Assembly (NCBI GenBank): GCA_963772595.1
Contig: CAVYXZ010000008.1
Location: 248,001 to 312,000 of the forward strand
Length of the DNA stretch: 64,000 bases
Source: CAVYXZ01 sp963772595
Lineage (GTDB): Bacteria > Chloroflexota > Anaerolineae > Aggregatilineales > Phototrophicaceae
Direction of reading: 5' to 3'
A program made the translations under genes and the position numbers. Below the pieces are notes generated by a model. That model saw only the letters and a list, made by a program, of their open reading frames with translations, was not told the origin of the DNA and searched no databases. Of this stretch, positions 8,661 through 17,029 are shown piece by piece; the first letter of the stretch is position 1; each line of letters opens with the position of its first letter.

Positions 8661-10034
8661 TTAGTGGATGACGAATTCGGTGGAGAGCGGGCCGATCAAA
8701 CCGTCGCCATTTTTAGCGGCAATCGCCAGCCCGGCGAAGCGATCCGGCACGAATCCGTCCCAGGTGACGCTGGTATCGCCGCCGGGGACCTCAAACTGCT
8801 GCTCGTAGCGCAGGGCATTGGGCCAGCGCAGCGCCACGATATAGCCGGACGCGCCAGGGATCGGCTCCCAGACGAGGGTACGTGCCCCGTTGCCCGCATC
8901 GCGCAGGGCGATGTTCTGCGGCGGGCGGAGACCATCGGCCAGCGATGTCATCAGCGTCAGGACGGTCTGGGTGACCTGGGTGAGGTATGCGCCCTGGACA
9001 ATGTCGATAGTATCGCGGTCATTGTGCTGGCGCGAGCGGTCTTCCAGGCTTTCGACCAGGCGCACGGCAGGATAGCCCGCATCGCTGAAGGACATGTGAT
9101 CGCCATAGCGACCTGTACGGTCTTCGGCATCCTGGACCGTCAGGGACATGTAGGGGATGTGGTTGAGGGCGATCAGTTCGAGACTGCGGGCGGCCTGGCG
9201 CGAGGTCGAGTCGTTGGGGCCAGCCGAGAAGATGCGCATGGAATGGGCGTCAATCGCGCCGTTAGCGTCGCTTGGGCTGCCGATGATGTCCATATTAATC
9301 ATGGTGTCGATGTCGAAATTGCGCGGGGCCAGGTACTGCTGGACAAAGGCGATGCTGCCCTTGCGGTTGATCTCTTCAGCGGAGAAGGCGACGAACATGA
9401 TCGAGGCGCGGTGTTCGCGGAAGCTGAGGATGCGCGCGACCTCCAGCAGGGTAGCAATGCCGGATGCATTGTCGTCGGCCCCCGGCGCGATGGCACTGCC
9501 GTCCTCATAATCAATAGAGATGCTGTCGTAATGCGCGCCGAGCACGACCGTCCCGGCACCGACGTCAGTGCCGTTGATGAAGGCGACGACGTTGGCGGGC
9601 TGCGAGCTGATCCCGGCCCATTCGATCTGGAAGGGCTGCTCGAAGACCACCAAGCGTCCCTCGGACTGCGTGCGGATTTTCTCGAACTCGCTGCGGATGT
9701 ACTGCTTGGCCGCGCCGATGCCCCAATCGCTGCGATCATAGCCGGAGTTCACGTGGCGGGTGCCGAAGTTTTCCAGCGTATCGACCGTCAGCATCAGCCG
9801 GTCGGTCTCGACCTGGTTGGCGAGATTGACGAGGTCGGCCTCGGCGCTGCCGGGGCTGGTGGCGGCCACCTGAGGCAGTTCTTCGGGACTCAAAGTCGCA
9901 TAGCCAATGGTGGGCGGCGGCGTCGCGGTGGCGCGCGGCGAAATAGTGGGGGGATTCTCTGTCCCTGCCAGGTTGCAGGCCAGGGCGACCAGGGCCAGCC
10001 AGATCAGGAACAGCAGGCTTCGAAGGTGCGTCAT
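8661..10034 (-). CDS. M28-family zinc aminopeptidase, lipoprotein
   Basis: Extracytoplasmic metallopeptidase of about 457 residues. The leader ends LVALAC, a lipobox, so the mature protein should be anchored by a lipidated Cys, followed by a Pro/Thr linker. The M28 zinc ligands are visible: His in GAHYDS, bridging Asp in PGADDNASG, catalytic Glu pair in SAEEINRKGS, Asp in MINMDIIGS and His in QHNDRDT. A C-terminal segment from about residue 375 (PPQNIALRDAGNGARTLVW) looks like a fibronectin-III-type domain. Start taken at MTHLRSLL (10034) rather than the ATG three codons upstream. Likely role is trimming N-termini of extracellular peptides for nutrition. Confidence 0.9.
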   Translation of the reverse strand: MTHLRSLLFLIWLALVALACNLAGTENPPTISPRATATPPPTIGYATLSPEELPQVAATSPGSAEADLVNLANQVETDRLMLTVDTLENFGTRHVNSGYDRSDWGIGAAKQYIRSEFEKIRTQSEGRLVVFEQPFQIEWAGISSQPANVVAFINGTDVGAGTVVLGAHYDSISIDYEDGSAIAPGADDNASGIATLLEVARILSFREHRASIMFVAFSAEEINRKGSIAFVQQYLAPRNFDIDTMINMDIIGSPSDANGAIDAHSMRIFSAGPNDSTSRQAARSLELIALNHIPYMSLTVQDAEDRTGRYGDHMSFSDAGYPAVRLVESLEDRSRQHNDRDTIDIVQGAYLTQVTQTVLTLMTSLADGLRPPQNIALRDAGNGARTLVWEPIPGASGYIVALRWPNALRYEQQFEVPGGDTSVTWDGFVPDRFAGLAIAAKNGDGLIGPLSTEFVIH

Positions 10035-10215
10035 GCCGCACATAGTACCACCACCCCAGCGCTCTTTCCATTGTGGGGTGGGCAGGCGTGGTTCAAGCGG
10101 TGGTCAAGCGCCGCGGCGCACATGTGGATTCGATGAAGATCAGCTATTCAGGGATTGATTCTTAAGGCTTCAGCCTGCTAAAGTAGACTATCCGCTATCA
10201 CTCTGGAGCGTGCCC

Positions 10216-11937
10216 ATGTGCAAACGGGCCTTGTTGTTGATCGTCCTGCTGGCGCTGCTGGCCGCCCCTGCCGCTGCGCAGCAAGACGCCCCCTTTGACC
10301 CGGCAGCCTGGATTCCGGCAGATTTTGCCGGTTTCGTGCGGCTTGAGGGCAGCATGGGACCGACCCTGACGGCGCTGCACCTTGCCACCCTCGTGTCGCA
10401 GTTGATGCAGCCCCAGCGCGATTTTCCGACGGTGAACTCACTGGAAGACCTGATTTCGCTGACCGAACTGGACGTGGATAACCCCAGCTTTGCCACCGAC
10501 ATCGTGCCCTGGCTGAGCGGCGACATTATCCTGGCTTATCAGGGCCTGGGGCGCAATCTCCAGGTGAGTGCAGAAGACGCCGTGCTCATTCTGCCGACTC
10601 GTGACATGCTGAACGCGGCCAGCGGACTCGCCCGCGTGATTCAGGGGCAGGACCTGCTGGACGAGCAAAGCTACCGCAATCAGCGCCTCTATGTGGGCGA
10701 TAAGGTCACGATTGTGCTGCTGCCGCAGGCGGTTGTGATCGGTGGGACCGCGCTGGTCAAAGAAGTGCTGGATGTGCAGTCCGGCGATGCGGAGTCCCTG
10801 GTTGACGCGCCAGGCTATCAGGCGATTCAGGCGGCCAGCCCGGCCAATGCCATTGTTTCCGGTTATGTTGACGGCAAGGATGCGCTGACTCTGCTCAGCT
10901 TTGCGATTAACGCCAATGGCGACGCGCTGCCGGTGCTGTCTGCACACAGCGAGGCTCTGGCGGCTTTTCGCAGCGATACCAGCCTGGAACAGCTTCTGCT
11001 GGACGAGAAGGTCGAGCACATCGGCATCTTTGTGAGCGCGGATACCTTTGCCCAGAGCCGTCTCAACGTGACGCTGATTTTTGACGCTCCGGGTTACGAT
11101 GCGCCGCTGACCGACGGCGTCCAGATCAGCAGCGATGTGCTGGATATGCTGCCGCAAAGCGCGATGGTGGTGCGCAGTGGCACGGATGCGCGTGAGATGG
11201 CCTACGACCTGCTGGTCGCGCTGCCGCTGGCGAATTTCACCGGCAAGTTCCTCAGCGCATTTCCGGTCAATGAATCAGCAGCCTCAGCCAATGATCTCTT
11301 CGACGTGCCCGATTCGACCGCGTTGGAACACGCCGTCGGCACTTTCCTCTCTACGCTCAGCAGCCAGGAAAATTACGACCTGGACAATGATCTGCTCAAG
11401 CACCTGGACGGCAGCTATACCCTGGCGATTCTGCCGCGTCCGAACGATCCGCTGCCGCCGCTGAATATGCCCTATGACATACTGCTGGTGGCCGAAGTGG
11501 ATGACAGCGCAGCGGCGATGGATGGTGCGCGCCGCCTGACCCAACTGCTGCTGGCCCAGGACAGCCTGGAAAGCAGCACGGTCGGCGATTATCAGTTCGA
11601 TACGCTGAGTCTGAATGCGCTGGACAAGCCGGTGCTGCATGTGGGCATGGTCGGTAATCTGCTGGTCTTCGCTACCGGTGATGCGCTGGAACAGTCGCTG
11701 AACGCCCAGCGCGGCGACGACCGCCTGACCAGCCGGGATCGCTGGCAGGATGTCAGCGGTGACTGGACTCCGCAGCTCTACGTCGATTTCCCGGCGGTCT
11801 ACAACACCTTCATCCCCCAGGTGGACGTGACGCAGGTGCAGCAGTTGATCCGGCAGATGGCTGCGCAGACGCGCTACCTGGGCGAGGGCCTGTTCGAGAT
11901 CGACATGACGATCACGCTGCCCAGCCTTCTAGGCTAG
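10216..11937 (+). CDS. Secreted DUF3352-type protein
   Basis: 573-residue exported protein with signal peptide MCKRALLLIVLLALLAAPAAA. The body has repeated blocks of the DUF3352 kind: DIVPWLSGDIILAYQG, EDAVLILPTRD, LLPQAVVIGGTALVKEVLD, then a second half with GNLLVFATGDALEQSLNA. DUF3352 proteins are secreted or membrane-linked proteins of unknown function, common in Chloroflexota and cyanobacteria. The ATG at 10216 is preferred to the GTG at 10210 because GGAG ends 7 bases before it. Its 3' end overlaps the convergent pirin gene by 9 bases. Confidence 0.8.
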   Translation: MCKRALLLIVLLALLAAPAAAQQDAPFDPAAWIPADFAGFVRLEGSMGPTLTALHLATLVSQLMQPQRDFPTVNSLEDLISLTELDVDNPSFATDIVPWLSGDIILAYQGLGRNLQVSAEDAVLILPTRDMLNAASGLARVIQGQDLLDEQSYRNQRLYVGDKVTIVLLPQAVVIGGTALVKEVLDVQSGDAESLVDAPGYQAIQAASPANAIVSGYVDGKDALTLLSFAINANGDALPVLSAHSEALAAFRSDTSLEQLLLDEKVEHIGIFVSADTFAQSRLNVTLIFDAPGYDAPLTDGVQISSDVLDMLPQSAMVVRSGTDAREMAYDLLVALPLANFTGKFLSAFPVNESAASANDLFDVPDSTALEHAVGTFLSTLSSQENYDLDNDLLKHLDGSYTLAILPRPNDPLPPLNMPYDILLVAEVDDSAAAMDGARRLTQLLLAQDSLESSTVGDYQFDTLSLNALDKPVLHVGMVGNLLVFATGDALEQSLNAQRGDDRLTSRDRWQDVSGDWTPQLYVDFPAVYNTFIPQVDVTQVQQLIRQMAAQTRYLGEGLFEIDMTITLPSLLG

Positions 11938-12681
11938 AAATCGCGGCAGGTAGAAGCTCAGAAAATCGAGGTCCTGGTCCGCTGCGCTTAGTGTCACCGG
12001 TTCGACATCCGGCCTCGCCAGAATCACATCGTACTGCCCCAGGCTGTGCGGACCACCGTTGAGCGCGCTGCCCTTCCCATCGGTCACGTAGAGAAACAGG
12101 TCTTCCTCCGCTTGCGGTGGAATCAGCGTCGTCTGACCACCTGCCGGGATGCGAGTCGCGCTCAGGCGTCCGCTTACGTGCTGCTGCATCGGCGAGCCGG
12201 AGCCGATCAACTGAGTCACGGTGGCGTCGCCCTGGCGTTGGGCGGGCAGGTGCGCGCGGCTGAGCTGCTGGTAATGCGGCGGCAGGCCCTGATAGTTCCG
12301 GTCGGCCACGAACCAGATTTGAATCACCCGCACGGGGCTGTCGGTGTAGTTCATCTCCATGTGCTCGATGTAATCACCGGAGAACATGCGCTGGAATTCC
12401 CCGGCTTGAATCGTGCCCTTACCGCCGGTGGTGTCCTCGTGGTACAGCGTGCCTTCCAGCACCCAGGTGAAAATCTCCAGGCCCCGGTGCGGATGCCATG
12501 TGAAGCCGTTGTGTGGCGCGATCTGCGTCATGTGGGCCGTCAGCATCCCGCTCAGGCGCTGAAGGGGACTCCAGCCGCCGACGGCGAAGTGGGAATGCAG
12601 CCAGTGAATCGGGTGAATCCAGGGGAAACGCTCCGCCGCGATGAGCTGAAAAGCGGTCGAATTCGACGAATTCCGGCTCAA
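11929..12681 (-). CDS. Pirin-family bicupin
   Basis: Cytoplasmic metal-dependent cupin of about 250 residues. The pirin signature is clear: HNGFTWHPHRGLEIFTWVLE, with two His and a Glu as metal ligands, followed by GTLYHEDTTGGKGTIQAGEF and GDYIEHMEMN. The second cupin half is shorter and weaker (AEEDLFLYVTDGKG). Some pirins have quercetin dioxygenase activity, others act in regulation; context does not decide. Another frame upstream of the chosen start (MTAIEPEFVEFDRF) looks protein-like and meets this frame near 12660, so the true N-terminus may be hidden by one more indel. Confidence 0.8.
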   Translation of the reverse strand: MSRNSSNSTAFQLIAAERFPWIHPIHWLHSHFAVGGWSPLQRLSGMLTAHMTQIAPHNGFTWHPHRGLEIFTWVLEGTLYHEDTTGGKGTIQAGEFQRMFSGDYIEHMEMNYTDSPVRVIQIWFVADRNYQGLPPHYQQLSRAHLPAQRQGDATVTQLIGSGSPMQQHVSGRLSATRIPAGGQTTLIPPQAEEDLFLYVTDGKGSALNGGPHSLGQYDVILARPDVEPVTLSAADQDLDFLSFYLPRFLA

Positions 12682-12831
12682 TCGCCGTCATTTGCAGTGG
12701 AAACATGCTCTACCCTCGTGTTTTTGGTTGATCCAAGTGTAGCGATGTTAAAGTGCGGTTTCAAGCAAGGCGTTTCATAACGTACAGAAGGTGACAAGTG
12801 ACCTTGTGTGCATGATAGCATACAGGCGACA

Positions 12832-13176
12832 ATGATGGAAATGAAGCAGGACGATGCGGTGTATATGATGGACAACCGGCCAGTAACCCAATTGAACTTC
12901 CTCTGGGAACCACTGGCAATGATCGCACTGGGATTGCTAATGATAGCATTCCACCCCCTCAACCCACTGGTCCAGCTTATCACCGGAATCGCAGGCGGCA
13001 TCCTGCTTGTGTACGCCGCGATCCACGTCTTGCTGCAATGTAAAATTACCTTTAGGCGTGAGGGCGACCCCCGGCGGTTGCCCACACGCCCCCTGGTATC
13101 GCTCAGGCCGGAACCTCTTCTTCAACCAACTGCGCTTCAATTTCCAGACGAACGTCAATTTCCCTGCCAACCATAA
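12832..13176 (+). CDS. Possible small membrane protein
   Basis: Up to 115 residues, unrecognised. The first 75 residues look real: a charged N-terminus (MMEMKQDDAVYMMDNRPVTQ) and two hydrophobic helices (FLWEPLAMIALGLLMIAF and LITGIAGGILLVYAAIHVLL). The last 25 codons lie antisense to the 3' end of the YceI gene and read as low-quality sequence, so the real stop may be earlier with an indel near 13050. There is no strong ribosome-binding site. Low to moderate confidence. Confidence 0.4.
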   Translation: MMEMKQDDAVYMMDNRPVTQLNFLWEPLAMIALGLLMIAFHPLNPLVQLITGIAGGILLVYAAIHVLLQCKITFRREGDPRRLPTRPLVSLRPEPLLQPTALQFPDERQFPCQP

Positions 13177-13649
13177 AGCCACCGCCCTCGACAACCATAT
13201 TCCATGTCAGGCCGAAGTCTTCGCGGTTGATGCGCGTCGTACCTTCGAAACCCGCGACCGTCTTGCCGTAAGGGCTGATCACCTGGCCCAGCCTGGTGGC
13301 ATTGACGACCACTTCGCGCGTGACGTCCCGGATCGTCAGGTCGCCGATGATGCGGGCGCTGTCTTCGCCGGTTGGCTCGAACTCGTGTGCTTTTGAAGGT
13401 GATCGTCGGGTAGTGCTCCGTATCGAGGAAATCCGCGCTCTGCAGATGTGCATCGCGGTCTGCCACGCCGGTCGAATCCATCATGCTCACGTCGATAACC
13501 GCTTCGACCGAAGAGTCTTCGATGTGCTCCGGGTCGTAGTGCAGGGTGCCGCTGACGTTGCGGAAACTGCCGCGCACGGTCGAGATCATCATGTGCCGTG
13601 CTGCGAACCCGGCAGAACTGTGAGTGGGATCTAAAGTCCAGGTTGCCAT
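13103..13649 (-). CDS. YceI-family lipid-binding protein, one frameshift
   Basis: Beta-barrel lipocalin-like protein of the YceI family, which binds polyisoprenoids or related lipids. The N-terminal half reads MATWTLDPTHSSAGFAARHM, and the C-terminal half in another frame reads DLTIRDVTREVVVNATRLG and then FEGTTRINREDFGLTWN, all typical YceI motifs. The frame changes near 13390 after PTITFKSTRV. No signal peptide is present, so it is probably cytoplasmic. It lies downstream of a TetR gene on the same strand, with two palindromes that look like TetR operators in the gap. Confidence 0.85.
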
Positions 13650-13683
13650 GCCTTATCCTCCTGTATAGATGAGAACAGTCGTT

Positions 13684-13703
13684 AAACGGACTGTAGTCCG
13701 CTT
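13684..13703. promoter_or_regulatory. Probable TetR operator, distal copy
   Basis: The core cggact-gt-agtccg (13687-13700) is a perfect 6-bp inverted repeat with a 2-base centre, flanked by aaa on the left and ctt on the right, so the wider site is nearly symmetric. It sits 35-54 bases before the YceI start codon, where a repressor would block transcription. Confidence 0.6.
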
Positions 13704-13744
13704 ATTGACGTATCATAGCGCAGAAACATAAGACACACATTAGA

Positions 13745-13764
13745 AAACGGACTACGGTCCGTTT
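13745..13764. promoter_or_regulatory. Probable TetR operator, proximal copy
   Basis: aaacggac-tacg-gtccgttt is a perfect 8-bp inverted repeat with a 4-base centre. It shares the CGGACT/GTCCG core with the site 58 bases away and overlaps the last bases of the TetR gene. Two copies of one palindrome between a TetR gene and its downstream neighbour strongly suggest local regulation. Confidence 0.65.
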
Positions 13765-14350
13765 AATTTAACAAATCATCGAGGGTCTGGTCGAGACCGG
13801 CCAGGATGCGAGGCATATCATAACCCAGCGTTTCCTGCTGGAAGTGGATCGTCTGGGCATCCAGCATGATGTAGAGCAGGTCGGCGGTGTAATCGGGGTC
13901 CGGCAGGGAGGCCGCGCGCAGCAGCAGGCCGCGAATGGTCTGCCGCCACCATAGATGCGCGGGTGCATTCAGCAGGGGAATACCGCGCTCGCGGGCCACT
14001 GTACAGAGGAGGCGGCTGTTGCGGTTCACAAAGCGAGCCACCTGGCCCAGGAACCAGTGCAGGTCCTCGACCGGGTCGCCATTTTGTTCCAACCGTCGCA
14101 GGATGTGCTGCTGCAAATCAAGCATATCCTGGTCAAGCAGGGCGTAGATCAGTTCGGCTTTGTTCTTGAAATGGCGATAGAGCGTGCCCTTGCCGACACC
14201 CGCCGCATCGGCCACCGCCGTCATGGTGACGTTCTCCAGGCCGCATTCGCCAAAGAGGCGCTGGGCTGTCTCCAACAGCAGTTCGCGGTTGCGCAATGCA
14301 TCCGCTCGCGCCGGTTTTGAATTGTCTGGCAGGTGCATGTCTTCGTCCAT
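13763..14350 (-). CDS. TetR/AcrR-family transcriptional regulator
   Basis: 195-residue DNA-binding repressor. The N-terminal helix-turn-helix is standard (TAQRLFGECGLENVTMTAVA, then GVGKGTLYRHFKNKAELIYA, about residues 28-70). The C-terminal ligand/dimer domain contains WFLGQVARFVNRNSRLLCTV and WWRQTIRGLLLRAASL. It is transcribed towards the YceI gene, and two palindromic operators lie in between, so YceI is the obvious target. No matching palindrome was seen in front of its own start, so direct autoregulation is not supported. Confidence 0.92.
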   Translation of the reverse strand: MDEDMHLPDNSKPARADALRNRELLLETAQRLFGECGLENVTMTAVADAAGVGKGTLYRHFKNKAELIYALLDQDMLDLQQHILRRLEQNGDPVEDLHWFLGQVARFVNRNSRLLCTVARERGIPLLNAPAHLWWRQTIRGLLLRAASLPDPDYTADLLYIMLDAQTIHFQQETLGYDMPRILAGLDQTLDDLLN

Positions 14351-14513
14351 GCGTTCGATTATAGGCTATATCCAGGGGAAATGCAGGGGTGCTCGTGCGC
14401 TCAGCAGGGCATTGATTTAATGGATCCAACCCGGAAAATTCACAATGTCCTAACGAATCTGGGGTTACAATAGCTTTAAGGAGGCCAGACCTTCCCAAGA
14501 AAGAGGTGTCGTC

Positions 14514-14732
14514 ATGCAGAAAAACTGGACGAAGCACAACCTCCACAACAGCAATGTCAGTCAGGAGCGAGTCGAGGCGATCATGGCCGAGTTCGGCTGC
14601 TACCACAGCGCTGAAGAAGCTGAGCGCCAGACCGCGCTAGAACCCGCCACGCCGCGTCGTCCGCTGGAAACGGCCTTCCTCTGGCCGCTGCCCGACCTGG
14701 ACGAACTGCGCGCGCCGCTCGTTCTGGGTTAA
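14514..14732 (+). CDS. Small hypothetical protein
   Basis: 72 residues, unrecognised. AAAGAGGTG lies 6-14 bases before the ATG, a usable ribosome-binding site. The N-terminus MQKNWTKHNLHNSNVSQERV is polar, the middle is helical and acidic (EEAERQTALEP), and the end is Pro/Leu-rich. No membrane segment. It overlaps the convergent lyase gene by 4 bases. The ribosome-binding site and clean ends support it, but it could be spurious. Confidence 0.45.
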   Translation: MQKNWTKHNLHNSNVSQERVEAIMAEFGCYHSAEEAERQTALEPATPRRPLETAFLWPLPDLDELRAPLVLG

Positions 14733-15637
14733 GGCTCCACGTTCTCCACGCTGCCCGCCGGGTCCTGAACCATCCCGGCTCTTTCCAGTACCCGCTGTGC
14801 CGTCCGCAGCATCGGGGCGTCGATCATCTGACCTTCCATCACAAACACCCCCTGTCCAGCGGCTTGATGGGCCTCGTAGGCCGTGATCAGGCGCTGCGCG
14901 GTGGCGACCTCCTCCATTGAGGGTGTGAAGCCTTGCTGAATGACCTCCACCTGGCGCGGATAAATCGCCAGCTTACCATCGTAGCCCATGATGCGCGCCT
15001 GTTCGGCATCCGCTTCCAGGCCGGGCAGATTTTCCAGGTGAACGTAAGGCAAATCAATGGCCTGCAAGCTGAAGGCACGGGCGTGGACCACAACGGCGCT
15101 GCGGGCGTAAAACACCTCCCAGCCATCAGGGGTGCGCTGCGCGCCGATGTCGCCTGCCAGATCCTCCGCGCCGAAGATCAGCGCCTCCAACCGGGTATCG
15201 CTGTCCGCGATCTCGCGCAGGTTGACGATGCCGCGTGCAGTCTCGATGATTGCCAACAGGCACAGGCTGTTGAGCGGCCAGCCGTGCCAGCTCTCGATGC
15301 TGCCTAGCAGGCGTGAGACCGCCAGTACCTGGGCCGCCGAATCGACCTTGGGCAGCACGTAGCCATCGGGGCGGAAGGGCGCGGTGGCGCGGATGTCCTG
15401 AACATACTGGCCGCCGCCGGTAATGGCATTGACGCGGATCAGACGCTCGGACGCGCCGAAATCGACGCTTTGCAGTGCCCTGGCGACGGTTTCGCGGGCC
15501 TGCGCTTTGTGTGCCCGAACGACGCCGTCTTCCAGGTCCATAATCAGCAAATCGACCTGCTGTGCCGCGCCTTTCTCGATCTTGTGTAAGTCATCGCCGG
15601 GCATAAACAGCAGCGCGCGGCGGGGTCTGTCGGTCAT
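14729..15637 (-). CDS. HpcH/HpaI aldolase/citrate lyase family protein (CitE-like)
   Basis: Cytoplasmic Mg2+-dependent C-C lyase of about 302 residues in the CitE/malyl-CoA lyase family. Family motifs: RRALLFMPGDDLHKIEKG (CoA/phosphate side), LLIMDLEDGV with the metal Asp/Glu, CLLAIIETARGIVN (metal Glu), FGAEDLAGDIG (Asp) and GYDGKLAIYPRQVEVIQQGF. Start at MTDRPRR (15637) matches family N-termini; the longer upstream reading has no homologous look. Stand-alone CitE-like proteins cleave acyl-CoA substrates such as citramalyl-CoA; the actual substrate is not shown by context. Confidence 0.9.
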   Translation of the reverse strand: MTDRPRRALLFMPGDDLHKIEKGAAQQVDLLIMDLEDGVVRAHKAQARETVARALQSVDFGASERLIRVNAITGGGQYVQDIRATAPFRPDGYVLPKVDSAAQVLAVSRLLGSIESWHGWPLNSLCLLAIIETARGIVNLREIADSDTRLEALIFGAEDLAGDIGAQRTPDGWEVFYARSAVVVHARAFSLQAIDLPYVHLENLPGLEADAEQARIMGYDGKLAIYPRQVEVIQQGFTPSMEEVATAQRLITAYEAHQAAGQGVFVMEGQMIDAPMLRTAQRVLERAGMVQDPAGSVENVEP

Positions 15638-15726
15638 AGGACCTCCCGTGAACCCTGCGGCGCTGAGCGAACGTGGGATGGCCGTAGGGATTCCATTGTG
15701 GCATATTCTACCCCGGATGCTCATAC

Positions 15727-15735
15727 TGATATAAT
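15727..15735 (+). promoter_or_regulatory. Extended -10 promoter element
   Basis: TG-a-TATAAT forms an extended -10 element about 15 bases before the L,D-transpeptidase start. There is no good -35 at normal spacing, which extended -10 promoters can tolerate. Confidence 0.35.
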
Positions 15736-15750
15736 ACAATTCGTCCTGTT

Positions 15751-16806
15751 GTGATGAGGCCGTTTATCGTGAAATCGCGTTTCGTAGCCCTCTGTACCCT
15801 GCTGCTTCTCTTCGCCAGCCTGCCCGCCTCTGCCCAGCAAGCCTGTGCTGATCTGCCTGATTGTATCCCCGATGCGGGGCTGCCAGCAGCAGTGATTGCC
15901 GCTGTCCCTCAGTCGGGCATCCGGCCCCTGGAAGCGGACCCCGCCGTGCTCTATGACCGCACCTACAAGAAGGTGCCCGGCAACCTGGATATTTATGACG
16001 CGCCCGGCGGCAACGTGGTCGAGACGACCGGCGCGGGCTTCAGCTACGTGACCGTCTGGCAGGAAGACAACGGCTGGGCCAAGATCGACGCGGACAAGTG
16101 GGTGCCGATGAGCGCGCTCAGCGACGACGTGCTGGTCTCACGCTTTGCCGGGATCGAACTGCCCGCTGACGGCCTGGACTATCCCATTGCCTGGACGCTG
16201 CGGCATCTGCGCCCGGCGACCGTGCCCGGCGGCGATGATTCCGACCTGAACCCCTTCATTTACCGCCTGTCGCGGGTGACGCTGTACACCTATGTCGAAG
16301 TGGATGGCTACCGCTGGTATCAGATCGGTGATAACCAGTGGGTGCATCAGTTCGACGTCGCGCGCATCAACCCGATTGAACGCCCGGAAGGCGTGGACAC
16401 CGACAAGTGGGTGGCGGTGGACCTCTACGAGCAGGTGCTGACCGCTTACGAGGGCGACACGCCGGTCTTCGCCACGCTGGTTTCCTCCGGTCTGCCGGAT
16501 TGGCCGACCAACGAGGGTCTGTTTCACGTCTACGTGCGCTATGAACGAGCCGACATGAGCGGTGCCTACCAGCAGCCCGATTTCTACTGGCTGCAAGAGG
16601 TCCCCTGGACGCAGTATTTTGATGGCGACATCGCGCTGCATGGCACTTACTGGCACGAAGGCTTCGGCTACCGCCACAGTCACGGCTGCGTCAATCTCTC
16701 GATCACCGATGCCAAGTGGCTGTATGACTGGGCCGCCGATGCCTGGGATTTCGAGACCGCGCAGGGGATCGCCGTCTACGTCTACAGCAGTGGTGTGTAC
16801 GATTGA
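15751..16806 (+). CDS. Secreted L,D-transpeptidase (YkuD domain)
   Basis: 351-residue exported enzyme that forms or edits 3-3 peptidoglycan cross-links. A signal peptide (FVALCTLLLLFASLPASAQQ) is followed by an SH3-like region (VYDRTY-type segment, then GNVVETTGAGFSYVTVWQED). The C-terminal YkuD domain carries the catalytic block: IALHGTYWHEGFGYRHSHGC, Cys near residue 312, then VNLSITDAKWLYDWA. All catalytic residues (His, Ser-His-Gly-Cys) are present. Together with the class A PBP gene near 24 kb this implies a peptidoglycan wall, which matters because some Chloroflexota lack one. Confidence 0.92.
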   Translation: MMRPFIVKSRFVALCTLLLLFASLPASAQQACADLPDCIPDAGLPAAVIAAVPQSGIRPLEADPAVLYDRTYKKVPGNLDIYDAPGGNVVETTGAGFSYVTVWQEDNGWAKIDADKWVPMSALSDDVLVSRFAGIELPADGLDYPIAWTLRHLRPATVPGGDDSDLNPFIYRLSRVTLYTYVEVDGYRWYQIGDNQWVHQFDVARINPIERPEGVDTDKWVAVDLYEQVLTAYEGDTPVFATLVSSGLPDWPTNEGLFHVYVRYERADMSGAYQQPDFYWLQEVPWTQYFDGDIALHGTYWHEGFGYRHSHGCVNLSITDAKWLYDWAADAWDFETAQGIAVYVYSSGVYD

Positions 16807-17029
16807 GGGCAAGTGGGCGGACTTAGGGGGATACTCGCGGCCACGAACGGTGCAGGGGCGGCATACTTAAATTGTTATGGCGTCCGCTGTAGTGGTAGAC
16901 TGAAATTGGTCGCCAGTCACAACGAGCCACGACACAGTGAGAACCAAGCATTCATTGCTATCTTCACCCGATGCGCCCGGTCACATTCCAATTAGTCAGA
17001 GCGTTCACAGCCCGGCTCGTGGCACCATC

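Noticed and set aside
8664..10136. 490-codon + strand open frame opposite the M28 peptidase
   Set aside because: It is the antisense of a clear peptidase gene with lipobox and all zinc ligands; the + strand translation has no family motifs and no ribosome-binding site. Long antisense frames are expected at this GC.
12046..12780. 244-codon + strand frame opposite the pirin gene
   Set aside because: Antisense to the cupin metal-binding motif; not a family match.
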